Shown here: positions 18,627 through 27,746 of the stretch, piece after piece
How positions within the stretch are numbered: position 1 is the first letter of the stretch
How the letters are laid out: every line of letters begins with the position of its first letter
From: CAWAPS01 sp963783945
GTDB lineage: Bacteria; Actinomycetota; Acidimicrobiia; Acidimicrobiales; Palsa-688
Assembly (NCBI GenBank): GCA_963783945.1
Contig: CAWAPS010000027.1
Coordinates: 1 to 64,000, forward strand
Length of the DNA: 64,000 bases
Direction of reading: 5' to 3'
The notes under the pieces: generated by a model
What the model saw: the letters and a program-made list of their open reading frames with translations, nothing else
The model's database searches: none
Told to the model about the DNA's origin: nothing
Program-made: the position numbers and the translations under genes

Positions 18627-19391
18627 ATGAAGCTTCTCGAGGGAAAGGTCGCGATCGTGACCGGAGCAGGCTCGGGTGTGGGCCGTGGTGTCGCTATCGC
18701 GTTGGCCGGTGCGGGGGCTCGCACGGTGGCGTCGAGCCGTACTGTGTCCAAGGTTGAGACGGCGGTCAAGGAGATCAAGGCCGCTGGGGGCGAGGCCATT
18801 GCCGTCGAGTGCGACGTGAAGATCCCTGGGCACATCGAGGCCTGCGTGGCGCGCACCGTCGATGCTTACGGTGGCATCGACATCCTCGTGAACGCAGCCG
18901 ACGACCCCCGGGTCGACGTGCCGTTCCTCCAGATCACGGAAGAGATCATGAACGCCTCATGGGACACCGGTGTCATGGGCAGCCTGCGCTTTATCCAGGC
19001 GTGCTACCCGCACATGGTTGAGCGAGGAGATGCCGCCATCGTCAACGTGGCGTCGGGCTCTGGGCTGTTGGCTCTGGCCGGCCAAGGAGCTTACTCGGCC
19101 GCACAAGAGGCGATTCGATCCCTGACCCGCACCGCGGCGGTAGAGCTTGGTCCGCACGGCGTTCGAGTCAATGTCATCTGCCCCGTGGCAACGGGTTCGG
19201 AGTCGCTTGACAAGTGGATAGCACATGATCCCGGCAGGGTCGCCGCATACTGCGCCAACACTCCACTGCGACGCTTCGGCGATCCGGTTGCAGACGTCGG
19301 TGAGGGCGTGGTGTTCCTGTGCGGCCCGCAAAGCCGGTACGTTACAGGCACAACCTTGATGCTCGACGGCGGCCGGACCTACCTACGGTGA
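18627..19391 (+). CDS. SDR-family protein with Gln replacing the catalytic Lys
   Basis: 254-aa SDR: TGAGSGVGRG cofactor motif, CDVKIPG, NAA in place of NAG (ILVNAADDP), catalytic Ser in VNVASGSGL, and C-terminal GTTLMLDGG. The active site reads Y156-S-A-A-Q160, so the lysine that positions the ribose and lowers the tyrosine pKa is Gln (codon CAA at 19104). One base change from AAA would give Lys. Either the protein is catalytically altered or inactive, or the base is a sequence error. The start is ATG 18627 after AAGGAGAG. It is followed by a second, different SDR 113 nt downstream. Confidence 0.85.
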   Translation: MKLLEGKVAIVTGAGSGVGRGVAIALAGAGARTVASSRTVSKVETAVKEIKAAGGEAIAVECDVKIPGHIEACVARTVDAYGGIDILVNAADDPRVDVPFLQITEEIMNASWDTGVMGSLRFIQACYPHMVERGDAAIVNVASGSGLLALAGQGAYSAAQEAIRSLTRTAAVELGPHGVRVNVICPVATGSESLDKWIAHDPGRVAAYCANTPLRRFGDPVADVGEGVVFLCGPQSRYVTGTTLMLDGGRTYLR

Positions 19392-19504
19392 AGCCTCACG
19401 CGAAGAGAATTGCATTGGGTGCAGAGTCAAGACCTGCGCTCGTCTGGGCCATCTCCGACATCGCGTAAGCTGGCATCGGCCTGAGACCGACTGGAGGGGA
19501 CACC

Positions 19505-20350
19505 ATGGATTTCAAGGATAAATATGGACCGTGGGCGTTTATCGCGGGAGCATCGATGGGTGTGGGAGCGGCCTTGGCCAGCAACGCTGCGGAGCGGGGC
19601 CTGAACCTCGTCACACTGGCTCGAAGCGAGGATTTGCTTCGTGAGAACGCTAAGGAGATACACGACCGGTACGGGGTCGAAGTTCGTGTGATCCCGGGCG
19701 ACCTGGGTGCACCAGACATATCTCAAACGATTGCGGAGGCCACATCCGATCTTGAGGTCGGATTGTTCGTCTACAACGCCACCCTGGCGGCCCGCGGACG
19801 CTTCTTGGACGTTCCGATCGAGGACCAGCTTCGCAGTGTGAGGATCAACTGCATCGTCCTGGCCGAGCTGTGCAAGCACTTTGCCCGGAAGATGGCCGAG
19901 CGAGGTAGAGGCGGAATAGGAATCGTGAGCTCGATGGGAGCGACCGCTGGATCCCTCTACTATGCGGCGTACGACGCGGGAAAGGCGTTCCAGTGGATCT
20001 TTGGCGAGACACTGTGGTCGGAGCTGGCAGACGTCGGTATCGACGTAACCACGTTACTGGCGGGTTCAATGCCGTCGCCAGGGTACACGAGATTCATCGA
20101 GCGCTTGGATCCTGCGTACGCTGAAGCAAAGGACTCCGACGATCTACTCGCACGGGCTCGCGCCCGCATGTTCCATCCCGTCGAGCCCGATGCCGCAGCC
20201 AAAGCCCTTTACGACCAGCTTCCGAACGGGCCCGTATGCTTTTCGCACGCCGAGGACGAGCACCTCGCTCTCAGTGGCCTCGCTCTCTCCCGACCCGAAG
20301 CCATCGCGCTTTGGCGTGGAGTCCAAGAAATACCAACCCGCACATCCTAA
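19505..20350 (+). CDS. Short-chain dehydrogenase of the extended/KCR-like type
   Basis: 281-aa SDR-fold protein. The cofactor motif is GASMGVGAALA, with LARSEDLL after strand 2, where the Arg suggests NADPH. Strand 4 reads LFVYNATLAARG instead of NAG. The catalytic Ser is in GIVSSMGATAG, and the active site is Y-D-A-G-K (YYAAYDAGKAFQ). The long C-terminal part (PVEPDAAAKALYDQLPNGPV) resembles ketoacyl-reductase-like SDRs acting on bulky or acyl substrates. Start ATG 19505 follows GGAGGGGACACC. It is convergent with the monooxygenase at 20475. Confidence 0.85.
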   Translation: MDFKDKYGPWAFIAGASMGVGAALASNAAERGLNLVTLARSEDLLRENAKEIHDRYGVEVRVIPGDLGAPDISQTIAEATSDLEVGLFVYNATLAARGRFLDVPIEDQLRSVRINCIVLAELCKHFARKMAERGRGGIGIVSSMGATAGSLYYAAYDAGKAFQWIFGETLWSELADVGIDVTTLLAGSMPSPGYTRFIERLDPAYAEAKDSDDLLARARARMFHPVEPDAAAKALYDQLPNGPVCFSHAEDEHLALSGLALSRPEAIALWRGVQEIPTRTS

Positions 20351-20375
20351 GGCGGCGAAGAAGCGGTCATCGTCC

Positions 20376-20411
20376 GATCCGTGGGATCCGTGGGATCCGT
20401 GGGGTCCGTGG
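20376..20411. repeat. 9-bp tandem repeat, four units
   Basis: GATCCGTGG is repeated three times exactly and once with one change (GGTCCGTGG) between the convergent genes ending at 20350 and 20475. Probably slippage-generated; no function inferred. Confidence 0.75.
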
Positions 20412-20474
20412 GGGGCGACCGCCATACCGCTATCCTCCCCCCGCAGGCTTGCAAGTAGGCCTCTCTGAGTGTGG

Positions 20475-21662
20475 TCAGTGGCCGACGGGCGGGAGTCCGA
20501 ACGCGAGCGCACCATGGGCGGCGAGTCTGGAATCCGGCAAGGACACCGGGTGTGCGGCACCAGCGTGAACATCTCGCCAAGCACGTTGGACCGGATTATC
20601 GAGGTTAAGTGCCCTGGCTCCGATAGTGGCAAAAAGACGATCGACTGCGGTGACGGCTCGTCTGATGGCCAATATCTGGTCGCGGTCCGCCCGTGCCATC
20701 AGCTCCGGGGGAAAGGTATCTCTTGCCACTGCCAATCTCGTCATATCGGCGAAATTACGGGCCAGTGCCAGGCGGGCCGCGTCTAGGTCAGCGGTGGATT
20801 CCGCCACTCGAATCTGAGCAGCCGGGTCGGTCGAGACCTTCACGCCGAGCGCGTTAACCCGTTCTTTTTGCGAGGCGACATAGTGATCGAGCGCGCCTTG
20901 GGCAGTGCCGATCACCGGGAGGGTAGGCGCGTGGGAGTACATGATCATGCAAGGCAGCTTGTAGACGGGAGCCTCGCTCAGGGGGGACCCGTACTTGGAC
21001 ATCGGGTGCGCTCGATAGCTAGGGACCAGCGCATCAATGACGACATCGCAGCTCCCGGTGCCGCAGAGGCCCATTGAATACCAGGAGTCCTCGATGCGAT
21101 AGTCGCTTCCAGGCACGAGGAAGCCATGGGCCCCGCCGTCCGGCGCGTTGCGAGGCAGGCCAAAGACGAGGATCCAGGACGCATGCTGGCAGCCGGAAGA
21201 GAAGCCGAAACGCCCGCTGATCCGATATCCGCCCCCCACTTTTTCGATGTATCCAGTCAGGGGTGTTGCGGAACTCGTCAGCGTCGTCGGGTCGTCGCCC
21301 CACACCTCCTCGCTGGCCCGGGGATCCATCAATGACAGAAGCCAGGTCTGAACTGACAACACGCTAAAGGTCCACCCTACGGAGGCGTCCGCAGCAGCAA
21401 GCGCCATCACGACATCATGAAAGGTCGAGATGTCGGTCTCGTAGCCGCCATAACACGCCGGCTGGAGCAGCTTGAACAACCCGGCGGCCTGAAGGTCGCC
21501 GATCGTCTCATCGGGGATGCGCCGGAGCTGCTCGGTGCTCCTACCCCTCGCCTGTAGCGTCGGCCCCAGTTCACAAGCCGACCGCACCAAGTCAGCGCCA
21601 TTAGTCGTCTTGTGGTTTTGGCTTGGGAGGGTGGACGGTGTGGTGCCGGGTCGTTCTTGCAT
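20475..21662 (-). CDS. Flavin-dependent monooxygenase of the acyl-CoA dehydrogenase fold (HsaA-like)
   Basis: 395 residues from ATG 21662, preceded by GAAGG; the further upstream start has no such site. The fold is that of group D flavin monooxygenases: ETIGDLQAAGLFKLLQPACY and GGYETDISTF in the N-terminal helical domain, then ADASVGWTFSVLSVQTWLL, the beta domain GGYRISGRFGFSSGCQHASW, and a C-terminal RAWRDVHAGAAHPVSLPDSR that matches the end of HsaA and related oxygenases rather than true dehydrogenases. These enzymes use reduced FMN/FAD from a separate reductase to hydroxylate aromatic or polycyclic substrates. No reductase gene is adjacent. Convergent with the SDR pair. Confidence 0.85.
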   Translation of the reverse strand: MQERPGTTPSTLPSQNHKTTNGADLVRSACELGPTLQARGRSTEQLRRIPDETIGDLQAAGLFKLLQPACYGGYETDISTFHDVVMALAAADASVGWTFSVLSVQTWLLSLMDPRASEEVWGDDPTTLTSSATPLTGYIEKVGGGYRISGRFGFSSGCQHASWILVFGLPRNAPDGGAHGFLVPGSDYRIEDSWYSMGLCGTGSCDVVIDALVPSYRAHPMSKYGSPLSEAPVYKLPCMIMYSHAPTLPVIGTAQGALDHYVASQKERVNALGVKVSTDPAAQIRVAESTADLDAARLALARNFADMTRLAVARDTFPPELMARADRDQILAIRRAVTAVDRLFATIGARALNLDNPVQRAWRDVHAGAAHPVSLPDSRLAAHGALAFGLPPVGH

Positions 21663-22172
21663 GTTTAGCCTTCGGTCGTTACCATTCCAGTACAGCAAAT
21701 CGCTGGATGGTATAGCAAATGAATGATCGTGTAAACGGATGCTCGTGTCTGGGAAATGCAGTGTCCGTTGGAACTTGGTGAGTGGGATGGGGGACCGTCC
21801 AGTCGCCCGTGCTCCCGTGCTCCCGCGATTCCGAGCAGAGGCCCTCGAGCCTCGGGAGCGAACTTCCGGCCGACGTTGAATTCCGATTACGGCGGTGAAT
21901 CACGCGGATGGCGAGGTAACCGATGCGATCGACGGCTATATCCCTGGAACCTGCGGCCCAGCTGATACGAACCTCTCTCTCACCGAGCGTTCGTCGGTCA
22001 GATGAGCGATGTGGGTGACAGTGGTCGATGTTGGGTTGAGACGGTCGACGAGCATGCGGACTTGCGGCTCGATCGCCTTGCTCTTAGATTAGGTTGCGCC
22101 AAAGGGACAACGTTCTTATCGCTCTCATGACGGAGCCGACCGGCGATGTCGCGGAACCAGGGAGAAAAGCTG
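21663..22172. other. Divergent promoter region, no gene
   Basis: About 500 bp between the divergent monooxygenase and SnoaL-like genes. The end near the monooxygenase is AT-rich and carries two related words (AGCAAATCGCTGGATGG and ATAGCAAATGAATG, 21691-21724) that could be regulator sites. The rest shows nothing specific. Confidence 0.4.
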
Positions 22173-22688
22173 ATGTCCATTTCTGAAGAACAAGCTCAAC
22201 TGATCCTTGACCGCTTCGCGATCATCGATCTCATCAATGACTACTTCAAGATGGTCGACTCGAAGCGATGGAACGACATGGTAGACATCTTCACCGAGGA
22301 TGCCTCGATCCAGGAAACGGCGGACAGGATCATTTATGGGCGCGCCGAGGTCCTGAAGAACTTTGCGCATTTCGACGACTCCGAAGACATAGTTCTGTAT
22401 GACCACGTCGGTAGCTTCACGCCTGTGATCCATGGCGACACTGCGGAGGTCGACGTCCCCGTTCGTTCGAGGCACCACGGTGTCGGTGAGCGAGAGGGCA
22501 AGTTCTACGAGAGCCTCGTTGTCTTGTCCATACAGTTGGTGCGCACGACCGAGGGTTGGCGGTTCAAGCACTACGATTGGAATATCAAGGTGCGGCTGGG
22601 CAGCCTGGGCGAGCTGTACGAGGCTGAGCTCGCGAAGGCGGGTCGACGGGCCGTCGGCAGCGGCGGATCCGTACCGATCAATACCTAG
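22173..22688 (+). CDS. SnoaL-like (NTF2-fold) protein
   Basis: 171 residues from ATG 22173, which follows GGGAGAAAAGCTG; the longer frame from 22146 has no binding site. Features of a SnoaL_4/NTF2 fold: LILDRFAIIDLINDYFKMVD, SKRWNDMVDIFTEDASIQET, ILYGRAEVL-type helix (IIYGRAEVLKNFAHF), DHVGSFTPVIHGDTAEVDVP and the last strand EGWRFKHYDWNIKVRLGSL. A role as small isomerase, dehydratase or ring-dioxygenase-like subunit is possible; the active-site residues cannot be assigned. It is divergent from the HsaA-like monooxygenase. Confidence 0.75.
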   Translation: MSISEEQAQLILDRFAIIDLINDYFKMVDSKRWNDMVDIFTEDASIQETADRIIYGRAEVLKNFAHFDDSEDIVLYDHVGSFTPVIHGDTAEVDVPVRSRHHGVGEREGKFYESLVVLSIQLVRTTEGWRFKHYDWNIKVRLGSLGELYEAELAKAGRRAVGSGGSVPINT

Positions 22689-23309
22689 CTTTCAACTCGC
22701 TTGCCGAGGGTGTGCCCCAACCTTTCTATTGCCGCTTTGTCGGGCCCGCTCTTGTCAGCAGTTAGGGGCAGATCGGGCGCCCGTGCGTAGCCGACCGCGA
22801 ACCCCGCAGGGAAGAGGGCTTTCGGGCTGTCTACTTCCAACAGCTCGTTCATCACTTCGCCAGGACGACGCCTGGATCCCGTCAGCCGTGGCTTCCGTCT
22901 CCAATCGTGAGTGAACCGCTACTCGCCGATCCCTTGGCGCTCGTTGGCCGGGACGTATAGATAGAGGCGGCGACGTCCTTCCTCTCCTCGGCGGGCGGTC
23001 TCTCTGATACTTGTTAGACCTCGAGTGAAGCGACCGCGGCCGGCTATGTCTATCGCCTTCCGAGCACCGACGACCTCCCTCGGCCACTAATGATGTCTTT
23101 CGAGCATACTAGCTGCTGTTCGTGCACTAACAGCGCGCTCGGAGCACCTACGGTCAGACGCCAATATCAACTGCGACGGCGAGTTTCGAGCGGTGACCCG
23201 CCATCGGCGTCTGACTCCACGTCCCGGCCCAGGAGCAGCGTGACCAGCGCCTTATTGCATAAAGCCGATGAGATTAGTAAGCTTTAGCGCTGTGGCCGAT
23301 GTCCTTATT
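22689..23309. other. Gene-free stretch
   Basis: Arginine/serine-rich short frames only; no motif. It precedes a decayed TauD-type gene and is probably decayed DNA too. Confidence 0.4.
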
Positions 23310-23740
23310 CGTCGTTACCAGGTACACCCCGCCAGCCCCGTGCTTGGCGCGGAGCTCACAGCCGGGGACCTGACCGGGGGCGTCGACGAAGCCACGGCCG
23401 AATCCTTGGGCAGGAGTTCTGGAGCTACAAGGTCTTGGCCTTCCGAGGCCGGCTCCTGTCGCCGGAGCAGCATGTCGAGGTGGTGCGGATCTTGGACGAG
23501 GCGTTCGATCACCCGACCTGGCCACATCGCCACGAGGAGAGGCGGCTAGGTGTACACCTTTGACCTCGAGAGGCCGGTCGGGGGGCCAGCTGGCACGTCG
23601 GCGGTACCTCGCCCACCTATGCCGTCAACTTCGGCTGGAGGCCCGGTGACTTCGTCATCTGGGACAACCAGGCGACGTGGCACTACGCGGTCAACGACTA
23701 CGACGGTCCCCGTGTTTACTGCAAGGTGATGGGGGGCTGA
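23310..23740 (+). pseudogene. TauD/TfdA-type dioxygenase relic
   Basis: The opening VHPASPVLGAELTAGDLTGG and VDEATAESL is the typical N-terminus of Fe(II)/2-oxoglutarate dioxygenases of the TauD family. The frame then shifts to SYKVLAFRGRLLSPEQHVEV and FDHPTWPHRHEERRLGV. It shifts again to a WH motif (SWHVGGTSPTYAVNFGWRPG) and ends with GDFVIWDNQATWHYAVNDYD, the canonical C-terminal His/Arg region. At about 140 codons instead of 280-300, it has lost its middle. An intact homologue is at 30429-31352. Pseudogene by truncation and frameshift. Confidence 0.75.
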
Positions 23741-23951
23741 GCGGCAAGCGCTTCAGGATCGGGCGGCGAAACGGGAAGGATCTTCGAGAGCGGAGCAGAA
23801 CGCGCCAGAGCCCCGGTAGAGGACGCTTCACCTTCGGGGCGACCTCGACCGCAATCGTCGGTCATTGACATATTTCGGGTTACCTTGATAGAAAGCACAA
23901 CTTCCACCGACGGTAGGCACTGTGGCCGTCACCATCTCATGGATTGGTTGA

Positions 23952-25067
23952 GTGATCCGCTTCGAGTCGGTTACGAAACAGTACCCGGACGGCACTCTAG
24001 CCGTCGACAGTCTCGACTTACAGGCCGAGACCGGTCAGATCACGGTCCTGGTCGGCCCGTCGGGGTGCGGCAAGACGACGAGCCTGCGGATGATCAACCG
24101 GTTGATCGAGCCGACCTCCGGGCGGATCTACCTAGATGACCGTGACATCTCGACTATCAATCGGGAGCAGCTCCGTCGCGGCATGGGGTATGTCATCCAG
24201 CAGGCGGGCCTGTTTCCTCACCGCACTGTCGTCGACAACGTGGCAACCGTTCCCCTTCTGCTCGGGTCGAGGCGGAAGGCGGCGCGCAAGCGAGCGCTGG
24301 AACTGCTCGAGCTCGTCGGCCTGCCGGCCGGCCTCGCTAGCCGTTATCCGGCGCAGCTGTCTGGCGGCCAGCAGCAGCGCGTGGGAGTGGCCCGAGCCCT
24401 GGCGGCGGAACCGCCGGTGATGCTTATGGACGAGCCGTTCTCGGCTGTAGACCCGGTTGTACGGGCCCAGCTCCAGGACGAGTTCTTGCGTCTGCAGGGC
24501 GAGCTGGGCAAGACCATCGTGTTTGTGACCCACGACATCGATGAGGCAGTGAAGCTGGGGGATCGAGTGGCTGTGCTGCGGGTGGGCGGTCATCTGGCCC
24601 AGATCGCCGCCCCCCGGGAGCTGCTCGCCCACCCGGCTGACTCCTTCGTCGCGGGATTCGTCGGGAGGGACCGAGGCTATCGGGCGCTTGGCTTCTCTGC
24701 TGCCGGAGACCTGCCCCTGCGCCGCGAGATGGTGGTGACGCTCGGGGAGTCGTTGGGCGCCGTGACTGACAGAGCCAGCGATGGCTGGGTGCTGGTCGTC
24801 GACGCCGAGCAGCGGCCGCAGGGATGGATCTCAGCGGCCACCGTCTCAACCGACACCGGAAACGTGGCCGCCGACCTTCTCAATCTCGGAGGGACGCTCG
24901 CGGCCGAAGGCGCGTCACTCCGCGAGGCGCTCGATGCCGCGCTGTCCTCGCCGAGTGGCCGCGGTGTGATCGTTCGGGCTGACGGGACCTTGCTCGGGAC
25001 CGTGACCGCGTCCCAGGTGCTCACCCGAATCGAGCACGAACGGGCAGTGACGCCGGTGGCCCAGTGA
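23952..25067 (+). CDS. opuCA: Glycine betaine/choline-type ABC transporter ATP-binding subunit
   Basis: 371-aa ATPase of the OpuCA/ProV group. Walker A is GPSGCGKTT (about residues 36-44), the Q-loop is YVIQQAGLFPH, the signature is LSGGQQQRVGVARAL, Walker B is VMLMDEPFSAVDP, and the H-loop is FVTHDIDEA. After the ATPase comes a C-terminal regulatory region with a CBS-like half (ADGTLLGTVTASQVLTRI), as in osmoregulated members. GTG 23952 is the start; the stop overlaps the next gene by 4 nt. It is the first gene of a four-gene cassette that imports compatible solutes such as glycine betaine, choline or carnitine across the membrane. Confidence 0.92.
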   Translation: MIRFESVTKQYPDGTLAVDSLDLQAETGQITVLVGPSGCGKTTSLRMINRLIEPTSGRIYLDDRDISTINREQLRRGMGYVIQQAGLFPHRTVVDNVATVPLLLGSRRKAARKRALELLELVGLPAGLASRYPAQLSGGQQQRVGVARALAAEPPVMLMDEPFSAVDPVVRAQLQDEFLRLQGELGKTIVFVTHDIDEAVKLGDRVAVLRVGGHLAQIAAPRELLAHPADSFVAGFVGRDRGYRALGFSAAGDLPLRREMVVTLGESLGAVTDRASDGWVLVVDAEQRPQGWISAATVSTDTGNVAADLLNLGGTLAAEGASLREALDAALSSPSGRGVIVRADGTLLGTVTASQVLTRIEHERAVTPVAQ

Positions 25068-25717
25068 ATCATGCCTGGCAATACTTCAACCAAAACCAGT
25101 CGGAGATCATCTCCTGGTTGCGTACCACTATTTGGTTGGCGGTCGTTCCCGTAGGGGTGGGTCTCGCCCTGTCCCTGCCTATCGGCTGGATGGCGAGCCG
25201 CTACCGCTGGAGTTATTCCCCGGTCGTCACCGTTGGCGGGGTGCTGTATACCATCCCGTCGATTGTTTTGTTCCTCGCTCTTCCTGGAATCATAGGTACC
25301 GAGATCCTCGACCCTGTCAACGTGGCCGTAGCCCTGACGGTGTATTGCGTCGCCCTGTTGGTGCGCGCCGTTGCCGACGGGCTGCGGGCGGTTGATCCCG
25401 TCACCCTTGAAGCCGCGTCGGCCATGGGCTATACGAACCGCCAAAGATTGTTGGCGGTCCAGCTGCCTCTCGCCGTCCCCGTGATCGGTGCCGGTTTACG
25501 GGTGGCCACGGTATCGAACGTGAGCCTCGTTGCTGTCGCTTCGACGCTCGGGGTCAGTCAGCTCGGGTCCCTTTTCACGATCGGGAATACGACCGGAGAT
25601 ACCGCCCCGATCTGGGTCGGGCTGGTGATGTTCATTCTCTTGGCGCTCGTTCTCGATGCGCTCATACTGCTGGGCGTCCGGCTGGCGACCCCCTGGCAGC
25701 GGGCGGTCCCTCGTTGA
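25064..25717 (+). CDS. opuCB: Osmoprotectant ABC transporter permease (first)
   Basis: 217-aa inner-membrane permease of the OpuCB type, with five to six hydrophobic helices (TTIWLAVVPVGVGLALSLPI, SPVVTVGGVLYTIPSIVLFL, GLVMFILLALVLDALILLGV). The binding-protein-dependent transport (EAA) loop is VTLEAASAMGYTNRQRLLAV, which docks on the ATPase. The GTG start overlaps the stop of the ATPase gene (GTGA), implying translational coupling. In this family two permeases pair with one ATPase and one receptor; the second follows at once. Confidence 0.92.
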   Translation: MNHAWQYFNQNQSEIISWLRTTIWLAVVPVGVGLALSLPIGWMASRYRWSYSPVVTVGGVLYTIPSIVLFLALPGIIGTEILDPVNVAVALTVYCVALLVRAVADGLRAVDPVTLEAASAMGYTNRQRLLAVQLPLAVPVIGAGLRVATVSNVSLVAVASTLGVSQLGSLFTIGNTTGDTAPIWVGLVMFILLALVLDALILLGVRLATPWQRAVPR

Positions 25718-26523
25718 TTGCCGCTACCGGGGGCAGCGGGCTACCAAGCGTCGGGCTCGTGCCCAGTTGGCTCACGACTGCGTCACATTGGACAGGACCG
25801 CACGGCCTGCTCGTCTCTCTGCGTGAGCACGTGGTCTACACAGTGATTGCGGTTCTCATCGCCATGATTATCGCAATCCCGCTCGGGCTGGTGCTTGGGC
25901 ACACCGGCCGGGGGAGCTTTGCTGTCGGAGGCATCGCGAACGGGTTTCGAGCGGTTCCGGCGTTCGGCCTCATGATCCTCCTGTACGTGCTCGTGAGTCC
26001 GAAGATCCACTACCGTGGTTCCATCGGCTGGCTGGTCCCGCGCGGGGCATTGGGTTCCCTGGCGCCGGTCGAGGCCATGCTCGCGGTGCTGGCGATACCT
26101 CCCATCCTCACCAACACCTATGCCGGTGTCCGGGGTGTCGACCCGAACGTCCGTGACGCCGCTCGGGGCATGGGAATGAACGCTTGCCAGGTCATTCTCA
26201 GAGTTGAGGCCCCGATCGCGCTGCCGCTGACCCTCGCCGGTATCCGAAGCGCAACGCTCCAGGTCATCGCCACCGCCACGATCGCCGGGTATCTTCCGTT
26301 CCTCGGCGGATTGGGGTACCAGATCTTCATCAACGGCTTGCCCCAGATCAACGATCCGAACGTGGGATATCCGGCCATGCTCGGAGCCGCTTTGCTGGTC
26401 GCGGTCCTCGCAGGCGTCGCGGACTTGCTGCTGCTGGGGGTGGAGCGGCTGATCGTCTCACCGGGCCTATCCCGCCGGCGAGCTCCTTTATCGCGACTCC
26501 GCCGTGGCCGAGTAACTGTCTGA
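25714..26523 (+). CDS. opuCD: Osmoprotectant ABC transporter permease (second)
   Basis: 269-aa permease paralogous to its upstream neighbour. Helices include VVYTVIAVLIAMIIAIPLGL, NGFRAVPAFGLMILLYVLVS and AMLAVLAIPPILTNTYAGV. The EAA loop is VRDAARGMGMNACQVILRVE. It starts with TTG whose TTGA overlaps the preceding stop. The extra N-terminal stretch (GLPSVGLVPSWLTTASHW) before helix 1 distinguishes it from the first permease. Forms the heterodimeric membrane channel of the cassette. Confidence 0.92.
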   Translation: MIAATGGSGLPSVGLVPSWLTTASHWTGPHGLLVSLREHVVYTVIAVLIAMIIAIPLGLVLGHTGRGSFAVGGIANGFRAVPAFGLMILLYVLVSPKIHYRGSIGWLVPRGALGSLAPVEAMLAVLAIPPILTNTYAGVRGVDPNVRDAARGMGMNACQVILRVEAPIALPLTLAGIRSATLQVIATATIAGYLPFLGGLGYQIFINGLPQINDPNVGYPAMLGAALLVAVLAGVADLLLLGVERLIVSPGLSRRRAPLSRLRRGRVTV

Positions 26524-26548
26524 ATCCCGTCAAACCCTAAGGAGAACC

Positions 26549-27493
26549 ATGAACCGCAGATGCCACGGTGCGCTCGCTGCCCTCGCGTTACCGATCCTTC
26601 TGACCGCAACGTTGGCGGCGTGCTCGAGCAGCAAAGCAAGCTCCTCCGCACCCACCTCGAGTGGTTCGCAGACCAGCACTACCAGCAGTGGGACGGCGGG
26701 CTCGCTCACAGTGGGCTCTGCCGACTTCACGGAAAGCGCACTGCTGGCCGATATCTATGCCGATGCGCTCCAGGCCAAGGGAGTGTCGATCACCAAGAAG
26801 CTGAACATCGGTGAACGCTCGGTCTACTGGAAAGCCATGCAAGATGGCTCTATCAATTTCTTTCCGGAGTACAACGGGTCGATTCTCTACTTCCTGGACT
26901 CAAGCGCGACGGCCAAGAGCACCTCGGAAGTGACCGCCGCCCTCCCGGGGGTCTTGGGCAGCAGCCTCACCGCACTGACCCCGGCCCCGGCGCAAGACTC
27001 GGACACGATCACGGTCACCAAGGCCACGGCCCAGAAGGATCATCTGACCTCGATCGCCGATCTGGCTCCGATCGCCAGCCATCTCACCTTCGGAGCGCCG
27101 GCGGCATTCCAGACCCGCCCCGATGGCATTCCTGCTCTTAAGCGCGTCTACGGCGTTACGTTCGGCAACTTCACGGCCCTGTCAGCCAGCGGCACAGTCA
27201 CAGTGACCGCGCTCAAGAACGGGACCATAGACGCCGGCGATATCTTCTCCACCGACCCGTCATTCGCGGCGGACGGATTTGTGGCGCTCACCGATCCTAA
27301 GAACATGTTTGCGGCCCAGAATGTCACGCCGATCGTCAGCACGGCCAAGCTGACTCCGACCATCAAGGACACGGTGAATGCGGTGTCGGCCAAGCTGACC
27401 ACGCCGATTCTTGCCCAACTGGATGCCCAGGTCGGAACCGGCGATCCAGACTCCGTGGCCAAACAGTGGCTGGCGAGCCAAGGCCTGGGATAG
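26549..27493 (+). CDS. opuCC: Osmoprotectant ABC transporter substrate-binding lipoprotein
   Basis: 314-aa extracellular receptor (OpuAC domain). A typical signal peptide ends in a lipobox (LTATLAACSSSK), followed by a Ser/Thr-rich linker. The receptor starts GSLTVGSADFTESALLADIY and contains FFPEYNGSILYFLDSS and TPIVSTAKLTPTIKDTVNAV, as in OpuCC/OsmF-type proteins. AAGGAGA precedes the ATG. It ends the opu-like cassette (23952-27493), whose order is ATPase, permease, permease, receptor. Uptake of betaine-like solutes is inferred from family; osmotic induction cannot be read from the sequence. Confidence 0.9.
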   Translation: MNRRCHGALAALALPILLTATLAACSSSKASSSAPTSSGSQTSTTSSGTAGSLTVGSADFTESALLADIYADALQAKGVSITKKLNIGERSVYWKAMQDGSINFFPEYNGSILYFLDSSATAKSTSEVTAALPGVLGSSLTALTPAPAQDSDTITVTKATAQKDHLTSIADLAPIASHLTFGAPAAFQTRPDGIPALKRVYGVTFGNFTALSASGTVTVTALKNGTIDAGDIFSTDPSFAADGFVALTDPKNMFAAQNVTPIVSTAKLTPTIKDTVNAVSAKLTTPILAQLDAQVGTGDPDSVAKQWLASQGLG

Positions 27494-27656
27494 GCCAAGC
27501 CGGCGAACTGCGACGCCGGCTATGGGAGTAAGCAACGGAAGCCGGGGCAGTCACTTGGAATCTAGTAGGCATTTGGTTTTCTCGGCGTCATTTCGCACGG
27601 AAATCGTCCGAAAGAGCGACGAGAAAACAGAATGTCTACGAGAAAAACTGGAGTAA

Positions 27657-27746
27657 GGGCCCGCCACGAAACAACTTGGAACAAGTCCTGTGCCACGACA
27701 TGCATGTTTACAAGAGAATTGCGTCAAGTTGTTTCGTGGCGGGCCC
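27657..27746. mobile_element. 90-bp MITE-like palindromic element, copy 2
   Basis: Identical to copy 1 except A for G at 27710. The 22-bp perfect inverted repeats are at 27657-27678 and 27725-27746. TAA flanks both sides (27654-27656 and 27747-27749), its own 3-bp target duplication. Because each copy has its own duplication, the two were inserted independently rather than as ends of one transposon. This one lies about 215 bp before the Rieske oxygenase gene. Confidence 0.75.

Noticed and set aside
20376..20411. 9-bp tandem repeat as a regulatory array
   Set aside because: It lies between convergent gene ends, so replication slippage is the simpler explanation.
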